Assembly (NCBI GenBank): GCA_027365815.1
Contig: DAHXLV010000009.1
Location: forward strand, 1 to 31,197
Direction of reading: 5' to 3'
DNA from: Microcaldota archaeon
GTDB lineage: Archaea; Micrarchaeota; Micrarchaeia; Micrarchaeales; Micrarchaeaceae
Length of the DNA stretch: 31,197 nt
This document shows, in pieces, positions 1-6,122 of the stretch. How positions within the stretch are numbered: position 1 is the stretch's first letter; each line of letters opens with the position of its first letter. The translations under genes were made by a program, and so were the position numbers. The notes under the pieces were generated by a model. That model searched no databases and had not been told where the DNA came from. It saw only the letters and a program-made list of their open reading frames with translations.

Positions 1-810
1 ATAGTGTCCAGTTCGCATGCCAGTGCAACCTGCCAGGGATATATGAGCTCCAATTATGAGATATGTTTCGCGTATAACTACCTGGTTGGGATACGCCCGG
101 TGGCCATAAATAACGCTAGCTACCCGTCCCTGCTCGACTCCTCGCTGGGGCTTCTGCTGCCGGTTTCTGGATTGTATATGATTCTGGGGGTTATATCCTC
201 TACGCAGCTCAACCTTGGGATAGCGTCCGTCTCGTTCTCCACGATCCTTGCCCCGGTGCTCTCCCAGGAGGACTTTATAATGACGGCGCTAACGTTTGCG
301 GTGATAAGCATATATACCCAATCTGCGCTGCTTGAGGTAATCTCCGTAGTAGCAATTCCGTTGCTGTTGCCGGTCGGCCTTATACTGAGGACCTTTTACC
401 CAACACGCAGGCTTGGCGGCACAGCGATAGCAATAGCGATTGGCCTGTTCGCCATCTTCCCGCTCACATACCTGCTTGATGCGCAGATAACCGCCTCGTA
501 TTCCGGCGCGATAAACCAGACCTCTGTGGGTGCATTCACGGTCCAGGCCCAGGGTGTTGAAGGAGGCCTCTTCTCTGCAAGCGCTTCCAATACCATTTCT
601 GGGCCGATAGGATCTCTTATCAATGGGGTGTCCGGCCTCGCCAGCTCTTTCACCGGGCTGATAAAGCAGCTGATAGACCTGCTTGCGGTCATATTGGTGC
701 AGGTTTTCTTCTTTCCGGTGCTCAGTGCGATTTTGACGATAACATCGATACGCGAACTTGCTAAAGTGCTCGGTTCTGAGGTTTCGCTGGGCAAGTTTGA
801 CATATTCTAG
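1..810 (+). CDS. Polytopic membrane protein, CedA/VirB6-like (5' partial)
   Basis: The frame is open to the left edge, so the true start is probably outside the window; the first in-window candidate is GTG at 4. About 268 residues are visible. Hydrophobic segments lie roughly at residues 46-66, 70-86, 92-105, 110-129, 138-160 and 218-246. Two stretches recall archaeal CedA/VirB6-like DNA-transfer channel proteins as I remember them: a basic RTFYPTRRLGG turn (about 129-139) followed by a helix, and a C-terminal segment with SIRELAKVLGSEVSLG (about 248-263). It stands 7 bp before the next gene and heads a cluster with a VirB4/HerA ATPase, which is the main support for a channel role. The extra-membrane loop at 161-215 is rich in Ser, Gly and Thr. 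The family name is inference from context and partial motif memory; a generic operon-linked membrane protein is the alternative. Confidence 0.55.
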   Translation: MVSSSHASATCQGYMSSNYEICFAYNYLVGIRPVAINNASYPSLLDSSLGLLLPVSGLYMILGVISSTQLNLGIASVSFSTILAPVLSQEDFIMTALTFAVISIYTQSALLEVISVVAIPLLLPVGLILRTFYPTRRLGGTAIAIAIGLFAIFPLTYLLDAQITASYSGAINQTSVGAFTVQAQGVEGGLFSASASNTISGPIGSLINGVSGLASSFTGLIKQLIDLLAVILVQVFFFPVLSAILTITSIRELAKVLGSEVSLGKFDIF

Positions 811-817
811 TGTTGGC

Positions 818-1561
818 ATGAGATTCGACATCTATAAGCAAACGCCGCTTTTCATGGCAGGGCTAAGCGTTGGTGCTGCGCTCATCAGCGTCGTGACGCT
901 CAGCCCATACCTGATTGCTTTCACATCTTGCACTGCACTTACCGCCCTGGTCGCTTTCAAAGGGTGGGGCTTTATCGAGTCGTGGATATTCAAGCACACG
1001 AACTTGGTGCAGGTTTTCGGTGGCTTCGAGCTTTGCGGCAGCAGGGATGTGGTGGTCGCAAGATCTGGCAGTGGATATACAGCCACGTCGGCTGCTAGGC
1101 TGACCTCCTTGGGCCAAACAGAGGTAAGCAGGGATAGGGTAGAAAACCTTATAGCGCATGTGGGCGCCCCGTTCAAGCTCATTGCGCACGTGGAAAGGAT
1201 CGACGTGCAGCGCATGCTTGAGCGGCTTGTGACAAAAAAGGGTATGAAGGAGATCGAGCTATCAAGGATAGCGAGGCCGTCCTCTGGCAGGGGTCTGGCC
1301 GCAGCAGACAGGCTGAAGGCCGAAATAGCGTATCTCGACCACGAAATCGAGGGCATAAATGGCGGCGGGGTCCCGCTTGCGCTGGTTTATTACATGATGA
1401 CCAGCGCATACTCGGAAAGCAGGCATAAGGCGGAGGAGGAGGCAAGGCTGCAGGCCAGGGAGCTTACTTCAGAATTCGATGCAATTTTCGGTACAAAATC
1501 TTCGCAGCTGTCTGGCGAGGACATGGTTAGGATATTACGATTCGATTCTGTGATACCATGA
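818..1561 (+). CDS. Two-helix membrane protein with soluble domain (VirB3/VirB4 N-terminal-like)
   Basis: 247 residues from ATG 818; this start follows the upstream stop by 7 bp, and in-frame upstream codons lie inside the previous gene. Two adjacent membrane helices (about residues 11-28 and 31-48) precede a soluble domain with mixed beta/alpha character (about 62-160) and a charged alpha-helical tail (about 165-225) containing an EEEARLQARE-type helix. The arrangement of a short hairpin membrane unit followed by a soluble domain next to an ATPase recalls PrgI/VirB3 plus the N-terminal domain of VirB4-type conjugation ATPases. Here the ATPase domain is encoded by the next gene, whose ATG overlaps this stop codon (ATGA), so translation is probably coupled. 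No catalytic motif is seen. The VirB3/VirB4-N assignment is inference. Confidence 0.6.
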   Translation: MRFDIYKQTPLFMAGLSVGAALISVVTLSPYLIAFTSCTALTALVAFKGWGFIESWIFKHTNLVQVFGGFELCGSRDVVVARSGSGYTATSAARLTSLGQTEVSRDRVENLIAHVGAPFKLIAHVERIDVQRMLERLVTKKGMKEIELSRIARPSSGRGLAAADRLKAEIAYLDHEIEGINGGGVPLALVYYMMTSAYSESRHKAEEEARLQARELTSEFDAIFGTKSSQLSGEDMVRILRFDSVIP

Positions 1562-2664
1562 TGCTGAAGGCCAATTCGAAGACTGCGGCGGCATACTGCA
1601 ATGTAATAGGCCAGTCGGAGCCACAGCCCGGCACTAGGCCCAATGGGGTCTATATGGGAAAGACAAAGGTGTATAAGCTGCCTTTCTTCCTGGACGGCGA
1701 CGTCCTGATAAACCCGCACGTCTCTGTGATAGGCACTACGGGCTCCGGGAAGACCTACCTTGTGAAGAGCATGATTACAAAGCTCCGCATGGAAAAGGGC
1801 TTCGATATCCTGATAATCGATTGGAGCTCCGAATATTCTGACGCGGTCGCGTTCATGTCTGGCAGAGTGTGGGGAGGCGGTGAGGCTTCGTGCGCGGGTG
1901 CAGGGAGCTTGCTTTCTGGAGTGAACAGCGTTGACCTGTCGTCCATCGAGAACGAATCGGAAAGAGCCAAAGTCGCACAATCCGTGCTTGCAGCGGTGCG
2001 CACCTTTATGCTTTCGATGGAGCCTGCCGGACTGGTGCGAAAAATACTGGTGGTTGATGAAGCCTGGAAACTCCCGGACTTGGGCCAGAGCCTTGGCAGG
2101 TTCTTTCGTGAGGGTAGGAAGTTTGGTTTTATGGTGGTCGCCGCAACTCAATTGGTGGGGGATGTAAACAACGAGGTGCTCTCGAACGCGGCGTGCAGTT
2201 TTATCTTCAGGTTGCAGGGTTCATGCAACCTGGACGGGCTTGTCTCTTCTGGCCTTCTCGAACAGCGGCATGTTGGAGCGGCGCAGTCGCTCGATAGGGG
2301 GAGCTGCATCGTGTCGCTTATCTACAAGAATGGATATGCGCCCAAACGTTTTGTTATTGACAAGGTTGACGGTTTCCATTTCAGGAGATATTCCATAAAA
2401 AGTGATTCCATGGGGATAAAAGTAACTACTGGAAAATTGGATTCGGCGGTGAGGCTGCTGCGCTTCGGCCCTGAGGAGGCCATGCGTGTGGCTAAATTCT
2501 TTGAGGATAATGCAAAGGGAGTGGACCTTGCCCAGCTTATAGGCTTCCTCGTAGGGTTGGGCATAGGAAGGGCCAATGTAGTGTCTTTCCTCAGGGCGCT
2601 GGGCGTGCCTGACGCGCCAACCGCGCTGGCTATGGAGTCATTGAAGGGTGTCGAATTTGCCTGA
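1558..2664 (+). CDS. HerA/VirB4-type P-loop ATPase (CedB-like)
   Basis: 368 residues. A Walker A motif GTTGSGKT (residues 59-66), an IIDWSSEY segment (about 87-93) matching the position of the HerA/FtsK/VirB4 loop after the second strand, a Walker B ILVVDEAW (163-170) and a downstream ATQ motif (about 196-198) followed by EVLSNAACSFIFRL place it in the HerA-FtsK superfamily, nearest VirB4/TraC/CedB conjugation ATPases. Such proteins form hexameric motors at the membrane that power DNA transfer or pilus assembly. The usual N-terminal VirB4 domain is missing and may be supplied by the preceding gene. A C-terminal helical region (about 300-360) has no motif I recognise. ATPs are at 1558 and 1561; the first overlaps the upstream TGA. 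Confidence 0.85.
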   Translation: MMLKANSKTAAAYCNVIGQSEPQPGTRPNGVYMGKTKVYKLPFFLDGDVLINPHVSVIGTTGSGKTYLVKSMITKLRMEKGFDILIIDWSSEYSDAVAFMSGRVWGGGEASCAGAGSLLSGVNSVDLSSIENESERAKVAQSVLAAVRTFMLSMEPAGLVRKILVVDEAWKLPDLGQSLGRFFREGRKFGFMVVAATQLVGDVNNEVLSNAACSFIFRLQGSCNLDGLVSSGLLEQRHVGAAQSLDRGSCIVSLIYKNGYAPKRFVIDKVDGFHFRRYSIKSDSMGIKVTTGKLDSAVRLLRFGPEEAMRVAKFFEDNAKGVDLAQLIGFLVGLGIGRANVVSFLRALGVPDAPTALAMESLKGVEFA

Positions 2665-3286
2665 TGCTGGATTTTTCTCGTCTTTTTGGGTTGAAGGCAC
2701 TCTGAAGTGCAGCATGGCGCAGCTCAAAAAAAGATTATCTGGGATCCCGTCGCTGAGGCTGATCAGTCATGGGACCAGGCTCAGGTATGAGATGCTTGTT
2801 GATGGACCGAAGCACGTGCTAGAGCTGGAAGGGACAGGGCTTAGGCTGCTCTTTCATTTTGCAGAACCAAATGACAGGGCGTTCAGCCTGGGACTTCTCA
2901 GACTGTTTGCCGTGCTCGCAATCGTTGATGACCTTTATATGATAAAACTTGAAGCGATATACCGTTATGTGGTTGATGTGCTAAGCCACCAGCTGCCGCA
3001 ACTGCCGGCTGGGAGGCGTGATGATGCACTGGTAGGGCGTCTTTCCTACAACGTTGAAGCGTTGAGCTTTGCGAACTCAAAGCTCTCTCATGAGGTCTAC
3101 AACCTTACCGTGAGGAAAAAGCAGCTAAGCGAAGACCTTGAGGTATGCAGGGAGTTCTGTTTGCAGGTGCTCAAAGTAGCAAAGGCGAGGGGAGCGGAGG
3201 CGGCGGATGGCGCCGAACGCGTATTCGGGATTGACCGCACGCTTACAGAGAGTGTAGCTGCAATCGTTAAGAGGGGTGATGCCTGA
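2648..3286 (+). CDS. Unknown protein with C-terminal coiled coil
   Basis: 212 residues from GTG 2648, overlapping the ATPase 3' end by 17 bases; TTG 2657 and ATG 2714 are alternative starts. The N-terminal ~110 residues look like a compact alpha/beta domain, including a hydrophobic stretch around 80-95 (LGLLRLFAVLAIVDDLYM) that could be a buried core helix rather than a membrane segment. Residues about 130-178 are a predicted coiled coil rich in Leu, Lys and Glu. I do not recognise a family. Its position between the VirB4-like ATPase and a membrane-anchored protein in one overlapping cluster suggests a cytosolic partner of the ATPase or an adaptor in the same machine; this is inferred only from position. 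Confidence 0.75.
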   Translation: MSNLPDAGFFSSFWVEGTLKCSMAQLKKRLSGIPSLRLISHGTRLRYEMLVDGPKHVLELEGTGLRLLFHFAEPNDRAFSLGLLRLFAVLAIVDDLYMIKLEAIYRYVVDVLSHQLPQLPAGRRDDALVGRLSYNVEALSFANSKLSHEVYNLTVRKKQLSEDLEVCREFCLQVLKVAKARGAEAADGAERVFGIDRTLTESVAAIVKRGDA

Positions 3287-3930
3287 TGGGAATCCTCCAC
3301 CTTGGCCTTCTTTATATACTGGTTGGCGGTACGGGGTGCATTGCAGTGATATTGCTATCGGACTGGAAAGTTTCTCACGGAGGCGTACGGATACAGGATA
3401 CATGCGAAATAAGGGCTAGGCGGGTATTCCACCATGATGACCTGGTTGCAATGTTTGCCTATGCGAAAGAGAGGAATGCAAGCCTGTTCGTGCTGAGCGC
3501 CGCAGCCGTGTCAAAAGGAGAGCTGGTAGATGCGGCGTCCGTGCGCCTCGGCGTTGCATCTGAGAACCAGGAGGCGTTATGGGATGAGATTTTGTACTCT
3601 GTGCAGAGTATGCCAAGAACAGGGACCATGCGTTTCGATGGCACCCGCCTTATTGCATACGAATCCGATGCGCGCGAACTTGCCGCAAGGGTAATGTATG
3701 ATTTTTGGGCATCTCGCGGGGGAGTGGCGCTCGCTAGGCAACCGGGTAGGTTCTTGAAAGCGAATAGGGTGGCTATTTTCCCAAGGTACGGGAGCTTGCG
3801 GCTCTTCGATAAGCTGTTTGTCCCATCCCGCGGCGATAAAGAAGCGCTAGGGCGCTTCCTAGGGTCATTTTCCGCTGAAGCGGCTTCGTTGCTGATTTCA
3901 ATTGTAAATGGAGTTGGCGTGATCTCTTGA
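3286..3930 (+). CDS. Unknown protein with single N-terminal membrane helix
   Basis: 214 residues; ATG 3286 shares its A with the preceding TGA, indicating coupled translation. A hydrophobic helix at about residues 4-24 (signal anchor) is followed by a soluble domain of about 185 residues with many Arg residues and a proposed winged-helix-like stretch (about 68-105, SKGELVDAASVRLG followed by an amphipathic helix). Residues about 160-190 (VAIFPRYGSLRLFDKLFVPS) look strand-rich. No cysteine motif or catalytic signature is seen. Genes on both sides overlap it, so it belongs with the VirB4-like cluster. A membrane-anchored scaffold is plausible but unproven. Confidence 0.75.
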   Translation: MGILHLGLLYILVGGTGCIAVILLSDWKVSHGGVRIQDTCEIRARRVFHHDDLVAMFAYAKERNASLFVLSAAAVSKGELVDAASVRLGVASENQEALWDEILYSVQSMPRTGTMRFDGTRLIAYESDARELAARVMYDFWASRGGVALARQPGRFLKANRVAIFPRYGSLRLFDKLFVPSRGDKEALGRFLGSFSAEAASLLISIVNGVGVIS

Positions 3931-4124
3931 TGCCGCTATTGCTTTTTATTGTAAGGCTTGGCGCAGCTGGGGGCGTAGTTATGCTGAACCTTGGTAATTT
4001 TGTAGGACTGCTACGGCACGAAGGAGGTGCGTTTATGGATGGCCTTTCCAAGAGCGCATTCGCCGGCGGAGTGGCCTTGCTGGTCATCTCTATGTGCGTT
4101 TTCGGTGCATTCCTTAAGGCTTAA
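3930..4124 (+). CDS. Small two-helix membrane protein, candidate pilin (CedA1/VirB2-like)
   Basis: 64 residues from ATG 3930, whose A is the last base of the upstream TGA; an in-frame TTG lies one codon earlier. Two membrane helices (about residues 3-28 and 42-62) flank a short loop (RHEGGAFMDGLSKS) with small residues. That is the size and shape of conjugative pilins of the VirB2/CedA1 type, a helical hairpin that assembles with lipid. No class III signal peptide is visible. It is the last gene of the overlapping cluster and its stop overlaps the convergent Rieske gene by three bases. The pilin idea rests on size, topology and neighbourhood only; a small accessory membrane subunit would look the same. 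Confidence 0.65.
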   Translation: MPLLLFIVRLGAAGGVVMLNLGNFVGLLRHEGGAFMDGLSKSAFAGGVALLVISMCVFGAFLKA

Positions 4125-4438
4125 ACCTCTACCTTTACTTCGTCGCCTTCAATTTTAACATTAAAGGTCTTGACGCTGAAGCTCTGGTCCCAAGCCTCAG
4201 GCGCTGCCTTTCCGGTCCGTAGGTCGTAGGTCATGCCGTGCCATGGACACATTACAACAGTGCCGTCCAAATCACCGTCTGACAGGGGCCCTCCCTGATG
4301 GGGGCAGCTTTCCTGTATTGCGTACACCTTCCCGTTGACCTTAAACAGGGCCAGCTCCATGTCTTCGTGAACCGTGACTTTCCTGCCCTTTCCCTCTTCG
4401 AGTTCGCTCAGTTTCGCCACGCTTACAAATTCAGGCAT
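4121..4438 (-). CDS. Rieske [2Fe-2S] ferredoxin
   Basis: 105 residues. The two Rieske cluster motifs are intact: CPHQGG (about residues 45-50) and CPWHG (about 63-67), giving the Cys-His and Cys-x2-His ligands. There is no membrane anchor, so this is a soluble Rieske ferredoxin of the NirD/dioxygenase-ferredoxin type, likely carrying electrons to an unidentified partner. A TATA-like box at about 4466-4477 lies about 33 bp before the ATG and overlaps the stop of the upstream gene, so it can be transcribed alone. The 3' end converges with the DNA-transfer-like cluster, overlapping by three bases. Its redox partner cannot be named from the window. Confidence 0.93.
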   Translation of the reverse strand: MPEFVSVAKLSELEEGKGRKVTVHEDMELALFKVNGKVYAIQESCPHQGGPLSDGDLDGTVVMCPWHGMTYDLRTGKAAPEAWDQSFSVKTFNVKIEGDEVKVEV

Positions 4439-4465
4439 TCTCTCACGAATAGTTTTGGCGCGTCT

Positions 4466-4477
4466 TTATTATATTTC
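4466..4477 (-). promoter_or_regulatory. TATA box for the Rieske gene
   Basis: AT-rich element reading AAATATAATAAA on the minus strand, centred about 33 bp before the ATG at 4438. It overlaps the stop codon of the upstream orphan gene. Confidence 0.5.
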
Positions 4478-5173
4478 TTGCGAATATGCAAAGGGCTTCA
4501 GCGGGGGCAGCCTGCCTGCGATAAGCCTCCTGAAGAATTTGAGCGGTCTTGGGTCCTCGTGCCTGTGCGCTTCAAGCTCGTGCTCAGTGAGCCTTATCAG
4601 GCCCTCAATCTTACCTCCGGCGCTGCCGTTCTGTTGCGCCAGGTGATTTATGTCTCGTTCTGCGCAGACAAGGTCGGCATGGCGCACGGCGCTCTTCAGA
4701 TACGAGATAACAGTGCGCCTGTCCAACCTTTCCTGTATCGGTTCAAGCGCTATGAGGTGACCGGCGGCTTCGGCCCAGTCCCATCGAGAGTTGAAGTTTG
4801 TGAGGCCGAGTTCCTGGAGCACCAGCGTGCCGGTCAAGGGCATGACGATGCGCTCGGCTATTTTGTATCCGTATGCGGTGCGTTCCTGCACCTCGAACAC
4901 CTTTGTGTGGTTCGAATGGACGAAAGCGTAAGACGCCATAACGATTGTGAGGATAGCGCTGGTGGTGGCTTGCGGCAGTGCCTGGTTTGTTGCGCTGATG
5001 CTGTAACTCATCGCTGTATGCATGTGGTGCAGGTTATCCGCTTTCGATCTGAGCAGTTCTGCCAAAGACCGCGCCGTGTTCTCCTGGGACGGCACGCCGT
5101 GGTAAACCTCTTTGGGCGGCGGGGCAACGTAAGCCTTTTGGATGAAGGTCACAGTAGGAAAACTTATTGCCAT
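4469..5173 (-). CDS. Hypothetical soluble protein, no recognised family
   Basis: 234 residues from ATG 5173. An ATG ten codons upstream (5203) exists, but the TATA-like element at 5202-5210 overlaps that start, so 5173 fits an archaeal promoter better. The N-terminal 30 residues are Pro-rich (VAPPPKEVYHGVPSQ), the middle is mainly helical with a moderately hydrophobic patch (about 70-85, AILTIVMASYAFV) and the C-terminal half is charged with ERDINHLAQQ and HELEAHRHED stretches. There is no cysteine motif, P-loop or signal peptide. It sits between an aldo/keto reductase and the Rieske gene on the same strand. The opposite strand is also open over much of this interval, but the minus-strand frame has the better promoter and a continuous protein-like composition. 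Confidence 0.6.
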   Translation of the reverse strand: MAISFPTVTFIQKAYVAPPPKEVYHGVPSQENTARSLAELLRSKADNLHHMHTAMSYSISATNQALPQATTSAILTIVMASYAFVHSNHTKVFEVQERTAYGYKIAERIVMPLTGTLVLQELGLTNFNSRWDWAEAAGHLIALEPIQERLDRRTVISYLKSAVRHADLVCAERDINHLAQQNGSAGGKIEGLIRLTEHELEAHRHEDPRPLKFFRRLIAGRLPPLKPFAYSQEI

Positions 5174-5207
5174 TTCACACCCTAGTGAGAATAAATAATG
5201 CAAATAT

Positions 5208-6107
5208 TTAAGCCTGCCTGCTTTGGCGCGGGGTCATCCTTTTCGACCAGAACCCGCTATGCTTTAGGACCGGCGTGAATACAGAGCTTATGGGCCTCTT
5301 GCGTATCCTAGACAAAAAATGCCCTATCTCGGACATCTCCTTTTGAGTAATTGTCCACCCAGAAGATTCCGCATTTTCTACAGCGTGGCTTGCGTTGGAT
5401 GCTTTTGGGATGGCCACAACCCCTTCCTTTGATATAAGCCAGTTCAGCGCAACTTGCGCCGCCGTCTTGCCGTGCGCCTCCCCTATGGCATCCAGGGCTT
5501 TTTTGAGCTGTGCATATTTCTTGCTGAAAAGCGCGCCTCTAGCCAGCGGGCTGTACGCTATGAGTGTCACCTTGTTCTTTTTGCAATATCCAAGCATCTC
5601 TTTTTCGACGTCCCTAACCAGCAGGCTGTATTCCACCTGGTTTGAGACTATCTCGTCATTCTTCAGTTCTGACATTGCGCCCTCAAACTCCGTAACGTCG
5701 AAGTTGCTCACGCCTATGTGCCTTATCTTGCCCTCCTTCTTAAGCTGCTCCATCGCATGCATCGTTTCCCTTATGGGGACGCTGTGGTTTGGCCAGTGCA
5801 GCTGATAAAGGTCTATCTGCTTGACTCCCAGTCTCTTTAAGCTAGCATTGCACGCCTTTATCACGTCTCCATACTTGAAGTTGTGCGGAGACACCTTAGT
5901 CGCCAAAAATACGTTTTCCATTCCGCGTATCGCCTTGCCAACCATCTCCTCGTTGCCGTACATCTCTGCCGTGTCAACGAACGTGCTACCGTGGCTTACG
6001 GCCGTCCTTATCACCTCTGTGTCGACAGCTGCGTCCAGCATCTTCCATGTGCCAATGCCTATCTCGGGCACTTTTTCTTTAGTGTTGCCAAGCTGCTTGT
6101 ATTCCAT
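5208..6107 (-). CDS. Aldo/keto reductase
   Basis: 299 residues. The family tetrad is visible: Asp in VDTAEMYG (about 45), Tyr in the same motif (about 50), Lys in LATKVSPH (about 71) and His in YQLHWPNH (about 104). The IGVSNF motif (about 136-141) and the NADPH-binding end AIPKAS (about 232-237) are also present. Such enzymes are cytosolic NAD(P)H-dependent reductases of aldehydes, ketones or sugars in a TIM-barrel fold; the substrate cannot be told. The gene begins 15 bp after purF on the same strand, so it is probably co-transcribed, though a functional link with purine synthesis is not evident. The C-terminal tail after about 265 is basic. Confidence 0.95.
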   Translation of the reverse strand: MEYKQLGNTKEKVPEIGIGTWKMLDAAVDTEVIRTAVSHGSTFVDTAEMYGNEEMVGKAIRGMENVFLATKVSPHNFKYGDVIKACNASLKRLGVKQIDLYQLHWPNHSVPIRETMHAMEQLKKEGKIRHIGVSNFDVTEFEGAMSELKNDEIVSNQVEYSLLVRDVEKEMLGYCKKNKVTLIAYSPLARGALFSKKYAQLKKALDAIGEAHGKTAAQVALNWLISKEGVVAIPKASNASHAVENAESSGWTITQKEMSEIGHFLSRIRKRPISSVFTPVLKHSGFWSKRMTPRQSRQA

Positions 6108-6122
6108 GCAATCGCTTTTGCG

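Noticed and set aside
1558..2664. HerA of the HerA-NurA end-resection pair
   Set aside because: Same superfamily, but no nurA, mre11 or rad50 neighbours and the surrounding genes are membrane proteins.
1..4124. Integrated plasmid or virus
   Set aside because: The cluster has a VirB4-like ATPase, but no integrase, relaxase, replication gene, attachment repeats or tRNA junction is visible at its right edge; the left edge is outside the window.
4298..5185. Long plus-strand open frame across the Rieske gene and the orphan gene
   Set aside because: It runs antisense through the clear Rieske protein, has no promoter of its own and a composition typical of a shadow frame.
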